From: Smallanthus sonchifolius
Lineage: Eukaryota; Streptophyta; Magnoliopsida; Asterales; Asteraceae
DNA length: 64,000 bases
Direction of reading: 5' to 3'
Assembly: GCA_023525975.1 (NCBI GenBank)
Contig: CM042022.1
Coordinates: 3,817,501-3,881,500 of the forward strand
Part shown: positions 1 through 11,600 of the stretch, in pieces
How the letters are laid out: each line of letters starts with the position of its first letter
Position numbering within the stretch: position 1 is the stretch's first letter
Position numbers and translations under genes: made by a program
The notes under the pieces: model-generated
Told to the model about the DNA's origin: nothing
Seen by the model: only the letters and a program-made list of their open reading frames with translations
Database searches by the model: none

Positions 1-2180
1 CAATAGTGATGAAGATGGTATTATTACTTAACTAGCTTAGAACCCATGTAATACATACGGGGTGAAAAATATCAATACAAAAAGTTCTTAAATCTTTATA
101 TATATTATTTATAGGTGTAAAACTATATTACATATATTAAGCATAGAAAACACAATTCAAAATATGTAAAAATTAATATATAATTGGGTTTCGAAAATAC
201 GTTAATTACTATTTAGTGTAATTTAACTTTCATTTACTATTTGGTTGCAAATAAAAGTTACATAATTAGATTTCAAAGTTTCTTATAATAAGCGATAATT
301 TAAAATAAATGTGTTTTATTAGTATAATTAGTACTTTTTTTAAAAAATATATTATTATTATTAAAAGATAGAGGTGTATTTAATAAGAGAGAGATGCGAG
401 AAAAAATGATGAAAATGAATATGAAGGCGACACGTGGCAATGAAAAACCTTTATTTATTATATAGAGTAAGTATAAGTATAGATAATTGTCAGCTTCTCA
501 CGTATTGTTTTATTTTAATTTTTCCAAATTTACACATTTTGCAAATCAATACCTAATAAATAAGTAAATGGTTGTACCACGTGTTATAATTCTGTAGGCG
601 TAAGATTCCTTTTCCGCTTATTTTTTCTTGATTACTAACTATTTAATATTTTTCTATTAATTCCGAAAATCTTTATTTCTATTTAATATTTCATTTATAA
701 TTCCTAAATCTTAGTTACTAACTGTTTTTTTAAGTTAATAGATAAATAAATTTGTATTATAGTGATAAACTAAATGAAGTACAATATAAGACGAGTATAC
801 CGACACATTACAGAACATTTGTTTAAATGTGAATTAAAAGTAGTCGGCCAAATTGGTTAATGACATTCAATTGTGGTTGTGGGGTAGTATTCGAATTTAA
901 ATCATGATTTATTTCGTTATGTGCCCACAATAATATATTGTGAATATATACATATAAATATACGATACATATTTATAAAATAAATATCCTGTAAACCAAT
1001 TTATTTACAGGGTTTTTTTTAATATATCGAACACAAATTAACTCTTGACATAAAAAAAGCTAAATATTTTAAAGTTGTTGAACTTGTTTAAAATACACAT
1101 ACTTATGAAATTTATTGAAAATGTGGATTAGTAACACAATCACAACATGTGTGAAGGATATGTAGACAACTTTTTATTGGCATGAAAATTATATAGACTA
1201 TTTTGATGACATGAGACGTTACTTATCAATTTTAACTGCTTTAAAAACAAATGCATATCATCTTGTATAATAATAACAAAAAATTACCCACGTCAACTTT
1301 TTTGAACCATTGGATTATTGGAATGTCGTTTTATTAAATATTGAGTTGTTTTAAGGTGGTAAAAAGTTAATTTTTTTCTTAAATTTTATAAATACGTATA
1401 TTTTAAATAAATTCGTAAACTTTAATATACTTGAATTATGATGGGTGAGTTTATCGGTAAGTGTTTTCTTTAAGCTAACATCTTTTAAACTAGCATTTCT
1501 TTTAAGAGAACAAACATTTAAAAAACACCTATAACAAAAATAATATTAAATCGATTATTATGTATAGACGTTTTATTAAATATGCGGGTTTGTTTTAATA
1601 AAAAAACATAGTATTCAAAGTACGTTTTAGTGATAGAATCAAGTATTACAAAAAACATACCTAAATGAATAGTTGGTTATCAACTTGGCAGGTGTCAATA
1701 AAGATCGGTTATGGTCGAGGTAGAGGTTGAGGTCAAGGTCGGGATCAACATCCCCACATGTGGGGCTCTCATGTATATTGAATCCAATTAGTCAATTTTT
1801 CGTTACCAACCAGGCCGTTTTTATGTTGAAAAATTGATTATTTGTAGGGATGACACGGTATATGAATCTGATAAAAAAATTAAAAATTGATACAATTGAG
1901 TTGGTGACAGCTCAATTTTTTGACAAGCCACCAGATCTGAGATTACTTTCAAATTTGTGCCGATTCAGATCCGAGGATTGTACTAGGTGATCCCTACATG
2001 ATTACTTGAAACTACTATCAAAACTCCTTTTCCCGATCTTAATTAAAATGTGTATTTTAGTTCCATATTGGGCATATGTTATGTCATAATTATTGTAATA
2101 TTTAGACTTTTAACTCTTGTTCAAAATCTAACCCATTGACATCTCTAATTACATGTTGTTACAATATACTTTACTTTGTG
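1..2180. other. AT-rich intergenic DNA without recognisable gene
   Basis: I see no reading frame with recognisable homology, no clear terminal repeats and no tRNA-like boxes. The stretch is full of short A and T runs and looks like decayed non-coding or transposon-derived DNA. It may contain the upstream part of the CACTA element recognised further right, but I could not find the CACTA left terminus. Confidence 0.5.
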
Positions 2181-2188
2181 TATTGTAT

Positions 2189-2310
2189 TTGTAACACTCT
2201 AGGCGAATCCCGTATCGGCCATTGACACGAGAGATGTTGCGTTCATAAGTAATAATCTATTTCAAATACCATCAACGCGTTTGAGGTGCATTGTCTGTGA
2301 ATGATCTGAT
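2189..2310 (+). repeat. LTR-like fragment related to the LTR at 15072
   Basis: The fragment opens with TGTAACACTC and has ATCCCGTATCGGCC shortly after. It then carries GAGAGATGTTGCGTTCATAAG-like sequence that matches the start of the 5S-like LTR at 15072, where the same words occur in the same order. It stops before any 5S-like part can be seen, so it is a truncated relative. The assignment rests only on this resemblance inside the window. Confidence 0.4.
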
Positions 2311-2760
2311 TATCTCTCAATCCTTTGTCTCGTTTTGTTGCCTCACTTGTTTTTACATTTTAAAACTACTATCTTTATTATTAGACTAAACAATAACAAT
2401 AGTTGAGTACTAAAAGCTACAATGTCAGATGGTTCGATACTTAATTCTTACCTAAACTATATTACGCTGTGATATACGCATTTGTCTATTGTGTGTAGTT
2501 AGTTGAAGTTCTAATCATTTTATAAATTTAAAATCTACGAATTGTGTTAAAATATAAACTCTAAAAATAATCACCACTAACACGACACTTCACGACCAAA
2601 AGATAAAAAGATCTCGAGGTTCGATGAAATCCATAATTGGGTAAAAAAAGTATATTCTGGGAGTGGAAGACGTTGCTAATTCGTCACAACCTCGATATCA
2701 TGCACATTGGAAAAATGTATTCGATAATGTCTTTAACACATGTCCAATATCAATGGATGT

Positions 2761-5168
2761 TGTAACACCCTCATTTTTCAACCATTTTAAATCTTTCAAA
2801 ACACGTGAAAGTAGGTTACATAAACACACTCTTAACAAAACAATACGTTTAAATAACAACAAAACGACCACGACATGAGTTGTTTTAAAACCACGAGCAA
2901 CACCTTATATATAACAACAAATTTTAACATCGACAAGATAGTTCAAACAAGTTTAAAGACTCATCAACCAGGAGTTCTAACTCAAACCATTAACATCCAC
3001 CAAAAATATTGAGAATCCAATCCGACATGAAGCGTGACCCGAGACTTCAACAATAGCTTTACCTATAAGAAAACACCATAAATAAACCATTAGTAATGAT
3101 ACAACAAGTCCCAAGACCCCCCAAGTGTCCTAGGAAGAAAACTAAAAAATTCAGCTAACAGGTGTCCCACTTGGGCGCTGGCAGAACCAGCCAGGTATCC
3201 CAGACGCCAGGCCCTGCACCAGCCAACCCCAATTTGTAGTTTTTTTTTTCATTTTTAACCCTCCCGACTCAACCCCAGTCGTTTTAAACCTCCAAAAATA
3301 TTGTAGGATTGTTTTAATCACCTAACAACCCTGCTATACTTCCTTGTGAGGTTCTAAAGACCTTAAAGCACCACAAACGACTATGTGAAGTTCATAACCT
3401 CAATTAACTTCTGTGTGAGGTTTTTAGACTTCAATTACCACAAAATGACTTGTGAAGTTCGTGACCTCAAATGACTACCGTGTGAAGTTCTTAGACTCCA
3501 AACTCCTCTATATGAGGCTGTAAAGACCTCAATCGCCACAGCGCAACCCTTTTGAAGTTCATGACCTCAAATAACTACCGTGTGAGTTCTTAGACTTCAA
3601 GCAATAACGACATAAGCGAAGTTTAAAGACTTCAAGCGACTATGGCATAAGTGAAGTTCTTGACCTCAATTAACTACCGGTGAAGTTCTTAGACTTCAAA
3701 CACCGACTCTTTAACATACATACAAGTGTACACACAAGTTACTAACCCATCTTTATAACTCATTCGTTATACCCGACATTGTGAAGTTCAAAGACCCCAA
3801 TCCCACCAATTACTTGTGAAGTTCAAAGACTTCAATTACATCATATTCACCCCACCCATACATTCAACATATACATAAAAATGACGCCATAGAACACATA
3901 AGAAATTCTATGACTATAATTCCTATACGACATTGTGAGGTTCATAGACCTCAAGCACCCACCCTTTGCATGCATACACCATATGCAATTTCACCAATCA
4001 ACATACGCACATTTGCACATATGATAATCTAAAAAATCAACATGTATATCAAGTATGTGCATTTACTACCACCTTTCATTACTAAGTAAGCACAAAACAT
4101 TTACCATTAGCTAGAGACAATTCTACTTGGTCTTCCAAGCTAGCTCCTTTAACTCCTTGATCACCTAGCAATCAACTTGCATTTTGAAATCTTATGATCT
4201 CAATTCATTCACCAAATTGAGATTCAAGACACACCTATGATCTAAAGATCAACACCCTAACTTAGTTTGGTTATCACAACCTTAACCAAACCTCCAATAT
4301 CCAATTCAACCTTTCAACCCATTTTGACCCGTTAAGGAATCACCCAAGTTCACCCAACACTTTAATTTCATAAATCACACATTATGAATGTGGTTTCTAC
4401 TTGGTCTAGTGTTCATGGACATGCCACAACACTCATACAACATTCAAACACCACCCAAAACTCCCTTAACCCAAACGACCTTTTGGGCTTTCACCTAATT
4501 TATCTCAAATTCAACTATTTTCAAATCAACACTTTTATTGAGTTTTCTACTTGTTAATGTGTTTATATAATACCATAAATACTTACTAACACTCAATTCA
4601 ATATTCAAACACCTAATTTCCAAAACCCCCAATTTTACTTCTAAGAACCCTAATTTCAAGATTCTTAAATTGAATGGTTTAAGGATGTTTTAACCATTCA
4701 ATCAACATTAGACAAGCTAGATTATAAGTAATGAACCATAATCCACCACCAATTCAGCCTCTAATATGATTTTATCCAAAACCCACCAAGAACACCATTA
4801 ATGGTGGATTCAAGGTTTGAAAGAGTACTTACTTGTATTCTTGAAGAAGATGAACACCCCTACTCATCTTGATTCTTCATGCAATTCACCAATTTCGATC
4901 TCCAGCCTCTCTACCTCTTTCTCTCTTCTCATTTTCGCAGGACACACACAATTTGTGTGTGTTACGTTTTTCTCCACCAAAATCAAAACCAAATTGGTTT
5001 AATTACACAATCAGTCCCTCAACTTCAATTTTGATCTCCTTCTTCCACAAGTTAGTCAAAACCATTTATTTGCAACATAACACCCCCAAACTTCCATTTA
5101 ATTTAATTTCACCACTTCAAATAATATAAAATATATTACTTTAATAAACCGAAAGTTGGTTCATTACA
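2761..5168. mobile_element. Solo LTR (about 2.4 kb) inserted in the CACTA transposase
   Basis: The element begins TGTAACACCC and ends GGTTCATTACA, so its ends form the short inverted repeat TGTAA/TTACA. It is flanked by the perfect 5-bp direct repeat GATGT at 2756-2760 and 5169-5173. Removing it joins a TNP2-like frame that reads VQYQWMYVYEW. No gag, protease, integrase or reverse transcriptase frame is visible inside, which fits a solo LTR, presumably of Ty3/Gypsy type given its length and TGTAACACCC start. It carries an internal array of GAAGTTC..GAC.TCAA repeats at 3350-3960. Confidence 0.75.
3340..3965. repeat. Degenerate short-repeat array inside the solo LTR
   Basis: At least twelve variants of TGTGAAGTTC(A/T)TAGACTTCAA occur at irregular spacings of roughly 30 to 70 bp. 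Each unit contains a small imperfect inverted repeat (GAAGT..ACTTC). Such subrepeat arrays are common in the U3 part of long plant LTRs. No coding potential is seen. Confidence 0.6.
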
Positions 5169-5169
5169 G

Positions 5170-5670
5170 ATGTATGTTTACGAATGGATGCTTGGATCAT
5201 TGAAAAGAACGATCAGGAACAAGCCAAGGGGGGTCGAGGGGTCTATAGTTGAGTCTTATTTGATAAATGAACTATCCAACTATTGTTCCCTACATTTTGA
5301 TCCACAAAAAGAAACAAGACATAACCGTGTGCCAAGAAATTTTGCTCTCGAAATTCCTTCTAGTTCGGCTACCAACGGTAGATTAAGCATATTCAAGGTA
5401 CCATCACATAAATTATTTGATTATGACAAGAGAGAAGGATACTCTTAGATGATGAAATAGACATGTCTTGTTAAATTGTATAGAGGTTCACCGTTTTGTT
5501 AACTTGTTTGAAGAAAGGGTACAAGCAATATATCCCCGTGCTAGTGTTGTGGATCACACCAAGGAAAAATCATTCGCTAAATGGTTCGCCAACCATGTAA
5601 GTATTCAAATTTCAAAAAGTACAAACCATGATCCATATATGAGCCAATTTTTTCTGACCATCTTCTGATG
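5170..5670 (+). pseudogene. TNP2-like CACTA transposase remnant (C-terminal part)
   Basis: The translation shows WMLGSLKRTIRNKPRG, VEGSIVESYLINEL and NYCSLHF in one frame up to about 5446. This is the conserved end of the TNP2/DUF4218 region of plant CACTA transposases. Two stop codons follow, and a second frame resumes with HTKEKSFAKWFANHV, which resembles the segment after DUF4218. The N-terminal side of the domain lies before the solo LTR at about 2670-2760. It is a non-functional remnant. Confidence 0.7.
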
Positions 5671-6564
5671 ACTAACGTTTTTTTTGTAACCGAATATTAA
5701 CCAACTTTCACTATGTACATGTTCCACTAGCTTGTATTTATAATACATATTGAAATTTTATTTTTGTTCTGATTTATGGTGTCGTTTTGTAGCAGGTGTG
5801 GGACGATAAGATATGATCATGTGCATAAGGTTAGGATAATATGGTGTCTAGTAGAGTCCGCTAAGTTTTCCAAATTATATGTATACATATGTATCTTCTT
5901 GCCATACTTACATTAATATAAATGGGTTGACGTTGTTTATATAAAACTATATACTTGTTTAAAGTATGTACTTAATTAATAGATATGTTCGATTTACAGT
6001 CATTATGCTGCCAAAATTTCCATAACAAAAGCGTAAGAAATCATATGTTAAAACGAGCTCAACCCATCACAAGTTCTTCACGAGAATTTACGTTGGCTTA
6101 TAATGTAGTATTGTAATGTAATTTGAAAATTTGTAATTATTTGTATTGTATTTCAAGAAATAAATGATTTTTGCAGATTTATTAGTATTTGTATTGCGGA
6201 AAATAAAAATAATTTAAAATTTAATTATTTGATTAAAAAGACAATTACTGACGGATTACTGACGGCCAATTCATCGGTAATATTTCAACGGTCCATAAAA
6301 AACCAGGGACGTCAGTAGTCAGTCGATAATAAATCCATCAACAAAGAATGAAATTGTAGCAAGAGAAAAGGCGTTGGTAATCTGTGGGTAAATGTCCATT
6401 GATGAACCAACAGAATTCCATCGGAAAAGGTATCACCCACGACTATTTTTCCGACGGAGCTTCACTGAGAGATTCTCATCGGTGATGACTGTCACCGACG
6501 GATTCGTCCGCCGGTGAAGCCCCTATTTTCTAGTAGTGCTATAAATACATGTGCAATCTACATG

Positions 6565-6595
6565 CTTGGAGGGGGGGAGGGGGGGGGGGGGCGGA
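6565..6595. repeat. Poly-G tract
   Basis: An almost pure G run broken by single A and C residues lies just right of the CACTA terminus. It is low-complexity DNA with possible quadruplex-forming potential. No gene is attached to it. Confidence 0.7.
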
Positions 6596-7029
6596 AATGA
6601 ACACCTCTGTATGGAATTTTATAACCCTAGTAGTATTTTTCATCCCGATAATACTACGTTAGAACAAGAATATAAATTATATACAATATCGTACATATGT
6701 TTGTGTGATGATCCATATTAACTTTTACCATTACTACCAATGTTGTAATCTTTCAATCCAAACACCCAATCAATATAGTGTTTCGCATAGATTCTCGATT
6801 AGGATCGTTGTTTTGTACTTTTATCCTTATTTTCTATTTACTCTTAATATATGCTTGATAATTGACTTAGTGATAAAATGTTCACTTATTAAGCTATTCT
6901 TTCAGGTAAAATTTTCTCATACACTTGCATTAGAATCAAAAGTGAGAAACTATTTTTAATTTTTCATATATTCCATATAACTATATAGCCTCACTTATGT
7001 GATAATTCTGATTTCTTATTCCCCATAAG

Positions 7030-7864
7030 CAGGGACGTCTCCAAAATTTCGAGTGTCCCATACGAGTACTAAAAAATGGGCCCTTAAATATATTTTTTTT
7101 CCCAAATATCGATGATAATTGTAATAACAACAAACAAAAAAACGTTATTGTAGGGATAAAATCTAAAAAAATCTCACATACTGTACAAGATGGCTATAGA
7201 GAGTTCAGAGTACTAAAATTCAAAATCAAAATCTACTGTACAAGATGTTACTAAAATCCAAATACAAACTTACTGTATAAGATGATACTAAAATCCAAAA
7301 TCAAAATTGAATAGCAAAATCAAAATAAAAAAACGAACACCTTCTGGAGTAAAAAAAACGAATAGCACGTAAATAAAAAATAAAAAACAATATGGCTATC
7401 GATTAATATTCACTTACCAAATGAATAATTTTAGGATTGAATCATGGATATTGAATCGTCAATTTTGGGATTGCAAAGAGTCGAGAATTACAAAGAATGA
7501 CAATGACTTCCAAAATAACGTGCTTAATTGTTTCACATGATTATTTAATTATTCTTTTTTAATTAAAAATCCACATTATCTTTTAAAAGAAAAAGAGTAT
7601 TGTTTATGGACTCTCAACAAAATTAAGTTATTGGTTTAAATGAGTATGGTAATAGTTAAATAGTTGATAATAGGTTTACATTTAAATATTTTTTTTGGGT
7701 TTTTATTTATCGGCCACTCAACAAAATTTTCATATACTTATTTTGGTTCTAATTTTAAAAAATATATTATTTATATATATACACATAATTGTTTTTAATT
7801 TGGGCCCCGCGAAAACGGGCCCCAAACGACTGCCGATGCCAGCTTGGGCTCCGAGACACCCCTG
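7030..7864. mobile_element. Non-autonomous hAT-type element, 835 bp
   Basis: The left end CAGGGACGTCTCC and the right end GGCTCCGAGACACCCCTG form an imperfect terminal inverted repeat. They are flanked by the perfect 8-bp direct repeat CCCATAAG at 7022-7029 and 7865-7872. An 8-bp duplication and CAGGG-type ends are hallmarks of hAT transposons. The interior is AT-rich and has no transposase-like frame, so the element is non-autonomous. The mirrored GGGCCC and GGGGCCC motifs near both ends belong to the subterminal region. Confidence 0.8.
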
Positions 7865-8137
7865 CCCATAAGATAAATCTTGTTAAAATTAATCGTCTAA
7901 CTTGTTGTTTGTTCGACTTCACCCATGACCAACAAGCTTCTAAACAGCCAAAGAACACGATAAATGCTCCTAAAAATTTGGAAAGCTGTGGCAAGGTATA
8001 CAATTTTGTATTTTTATGTTTTTTTCATTTAGATGAATAATATATTTTTTTCTTTTCTTTATGGGAAAGTAATAGATAAATGTGATGCTAAATATACTGA
8101 AAAGTAACTTTATTTTTCACTCTCACCATTTGTAAAA

Positions 8138-8473
8138 AAAAGTTGTGGTATAGTGGTTGAGGTGAGGTCTGAAGTCTCAAGGGACCCGGGTTCAATCTCT
8201 GCCACCACTATTAATTTCTGAGGCATGCAAATGAAGCCTAGTTCTTAGGCTGATGCACCAGGGTTTTACCCACGCCGATCCAGGGTTCGAGTCTCGGCTC
8301 TCCCTTAAGCCCGGAAGGGGCCGTATTGGGTGGGATTTTTCTTTGGATGTTCTCCAACTCTGACGCTAAGTGGACCCGATTAAGACAACAAATTGGCCGG
8401 AGTTGGACGAGACTCTCCCATGTGACCGGAGGGTGCGACGTCACAACATTCAATGTTCGTCGTTAAAAAAAAT
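8138..8473 (+). mobile_element. tRNA-derived SINE-like sequence
   Basis: A polymerase III A-box-like segment (GGTATAGTGGTTGAGG) is followed about 40 bp later by a B-box-like GGGTTCAATCT. A second B-box-like GGGTTCGAGTCTC lies near 8285. The unit ends in a short A-run after GTTCGTCGTT. Together these suggest one composite SINE or two adjacent ones. I could not find a clean target-site duplication. It lies about 220 bp upstream of the carboxypeptidase start codon, so it may sit in that gene's promoter. Confidence 0.55.
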
Positions 8474-8629
8474 GTGTTTTTTAATGTGCCACATAACAAT
8501 TTTGTTTTTCTTTCTATTCATATCTAGGATAAGAAGCCATTCAACAAATATCCACTCTCAGACACATAATATATAGGTATGTAGAGATCTAGAGAGAGAG
8601 AGAGACATATATGCATACTTGATTCTTTA

Positions 8630-8689
8630 TCTTTCTCCATATAAATTAACTATAAATATATATATATAGAGAGAGAGAGAGAGAGGGAG
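8630..8689 (+). promoter_or_regulatory. Probable core promoter or 5' leader of the SCPL gene, with GA microsatellite
   Basis: A TATA-like CTATAAATATATATA lies at about 8650-8665, and a GA-repeat runs to the start codon at 8690. A TATA this close to the ATG would leave a very short leader, so the true start could be the earlier GA-rich stretch near 8590. The position is inferred from sequence only. Confidence 0.4.
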
Positions 8690-11600
8690 ATGGGTGGTGG
8701 TGGTGAAAGAAGAAAAATAAACAATATGAGTACTCTTGTTATGTGTCTGGTTTTCACTTCCATATTCACCAACACAGTTTCACTAACCAAAGAACAAGAA
8801 AATGATCGAATCACGGCGTTGCCAGGGCAGCCGGAGGTGGAGTTTTCACAGTTTTCCGGCTACATTACCGTTGAGGAGAAACATGGCCGAGCACTTTTCT
8901 ACTGGTTAACTGAATCTGCCACTCATAATCCACTCCTCAAGCCTCTTGTACTTTGGCTAAATGGAGGTAATATTTTACTAATTATTTTTCCATCACATGC
9001 ATAATTAACTAAAATCTCATCCTATCAACCGGGACCTTTTTTTTTAATATTTTATTTTGTCATTTCAAAAAAAAAATAAAATTGTAAGAATACAAGAAAA
9101 CAAGGACACCCTATTAGTAGAAAATACTCAGCTGGAAAGTCAACGAACATCTTCTAATTCTGCTTATAATTATATAAACAAACCCTAAACTCTAAAATTT
9201 TAATGAAAATTATATCAACAAACAATTTTGATGAAAATTTTGTGAATAATCAATGTTATGTTCAACCGAAAATATCTAACTAATAATTTTGTATATATTA
9301 GAGTTCAGTTTGTTGTGAAACAGATTAATTTTTAACATCTATTCAACTTTAAGTTTTATAAAAATCTTATTAGTTAGCAGGGTATTTAATGGAATTATAT
9401 AAGTTTGTGTTAAAAAGAAATTTTTAAAACTTAGCTGGAGTTTATATATAGTTTTTTTAATAAACATCCACTGTTCTAAAATATATTTTAAAAACAGAAA
9501 GGGCTGTTTTTTATTTATTCTTAAAAGTATGATAATGTCTACAAAATATAGATATTTATTTTACTTTTTATCGGTTTTAAATTATTGTTCCCTTATTACT
9601 ATCATCATATATATACTCTCTGGTTTTGATTCCTTTAATTTTACCCTTACGATATGTGTAATGGTTTCATTAAAAAGTGAAAAAGTCTCACGTATAAAAT
9701 ATATATTATCGATTGAATTACGTGTCATCACATAGTCTATGGTCTTCATCACATATTCTCTGGTTTTGATTCCTTTTATCAAGTATGTCTACTAAATTAT
9801 GTATTAAATAAAGTTCTACATTTGTTAATATTTATTTTGAAAATTAAATAAAAATGAGATGAAATGAGAAATGATTTGGTAATAATTAGTGGTTTTGACT
9901 GCTTTGATGATTAGCCTTAATCCCAACACAATTATTGTCTCATTTATCTACCTTATTATGATGTGTATAATTACTTCACCATATTCAATGCATGCTTTTC
10001 TCATACACCAATTTCTAATGGCTCAACAACATCCACGTTATTGTTTAAACTTAAAGAACACATAAAATTATTTAACATATGGTTAAACATTTCTTTGGGA
10101 GAACACATAAAATAAAACTTACAAAAACCCGTAAGGTATTAGTTATTATCGATCAACTATTTATAGAAGTAAAATAAAATTACTTATAAAGAAAATTTAA
10201 TTAAATCATATCTCTTAATTATGGTAAAAATTATTACAATAAACAGTAGCCGACATATATATTCTTTCTTTAGTTACATACACATATATATATACTACTA
10301 ATAGTGACTGATATCAATGAGTTCCTAACCCTAATTACTCGGAATACACACAATGAGTGTGTTTGTATGTGTCTTCTTTATGGTGTGTTATCTTGTCAAC
10401 GTTAATAGTTCTGAAATCATAATGTATTTCATGTGTTTAATTACTGCCGGCAGTTTCTTTAGGGTTGGCCTACGCATGTGAAAAATACAAGGACACATTT
10501 TCAATAGCATTAAACAAAGAGAGTTTGCCTTCTTTATTTTCAGAATAAACTATTACAGCACTTAAAAGTCAAAGTGGGACTTCTATCTCTTACACATGGA
10601 TAGATTTAATTCAAAAATAAAAAAAATCTTGATTACATATTTTCTTCTTATGGAACACTAGTAGTAACCGAAAATGTAATATTTTTCGGATCGAGTACGT
10701 GGTTTAAAAATCCATTATTGTATATGTAGTTTTTTCCACGTCCTAGCGTCATGCTATGAGTGTTTTTTAATAATATACAGTCGTTCCAAAAAAAAAAGAA
10801 AATCAAAATAAAATTTTAAATATTGAATTACGAAAACTACATAAATCCTTTTAATAGTGCTTGTCGTATTTTATTTTATATATCATAATTAAAATAATAT
10901 TTACAAAGATGTATGTAGTACTAGTAATTCTTTATTTAAGTATTAAACAACAACATATATATCATAAGGTTAAATTCAAGTAAAGAAAATCTTTTTATGT
11001 AAGAAGAAACCTTCACATGAAAATTTGTGCTACAAAATTCCCTTTTTAAAAACTATTCTAGTGATAAAAAAAAATGAACCGGTCAATACTGAATCAGCTA
11101 TCCGATTGACCGGTTCAGTCCGGTCATCAAAATACGTGATACATGTATAGGACCTGAATCTAATATAAAATAATTTTAACATATAATGCATAAATATTTT
11201 AATAATTTAGTATATACATCATGATAAAATCAATCTTTTCTCCCAAACCTTTTACGTCAAATAAGTGTGTGCACATGTGTTTTGGGGTGGGGGGAGGGTT
11301 GATGAAAAGATAGGTTTATATCATATTTATTTGCTACTTATTATTTAGATAAAAGTGACCGATCAGTATTAATATATCAAGAAAATTAAATTGGATTCCA
11401 ATATAAATTAATTAAAATAAATGATGGGTAGGTGGGTGGCTATGAAATAAATATGAGAATTTTAAGAAGGAATTGTCAGATAAAAGGAAATTTTTTACCC
11501 AAACCACGACGTCTTGTTCTATTAGTATCAGATTTTTGACAAAATATTGGTTTTTATTATTATAAATAATTTTCAGGGGAGGTTCTTTTATTATAATAAT

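Larger units (their letters stand above)
2670..6538 (+). mobile_element. CACTA (En/Spm-type) transposon, 3' portion, interrupted by a solo LTR
   Basis: The right terminus reads TAGTAGTG at 6531-6538, the complement of the diagnostic CACTACTA end. It is preceded by GC-rich subterminal repeats built on GACGG/CCGACGG words between 6240 and 6525. Inside is the C-terminal part of a TNP2-like transposase (DUF4218-type), with WMYVYEW, LKRTIRNK and EGSIVESYL motifs around 5170-5290 and a weaker KSFAKWFANHV motif near 5570. The transposase frame is split at 2760/5169 by the inserted solo LTR. In-frame stops such as those near 5446-5460 show it is dead. The left end was not identified. Confidence 0.75.

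Noticed and set aside
840..905. tRNA-like or SINE-like words (TTGGTTAATGACA, ATTCGAATTTA)
   Set aside because: Only weak box-like words are present, with no acceptor stem, no flanking duplication and no A-tail.
3340..3965. Regular short repeats that could suggest a CRISPR-like array
   Set aside because: The units are degenerate, irregularly spaced, lie inside an LTR of plant nuclear DNA, and have no cas-like genes nearby.
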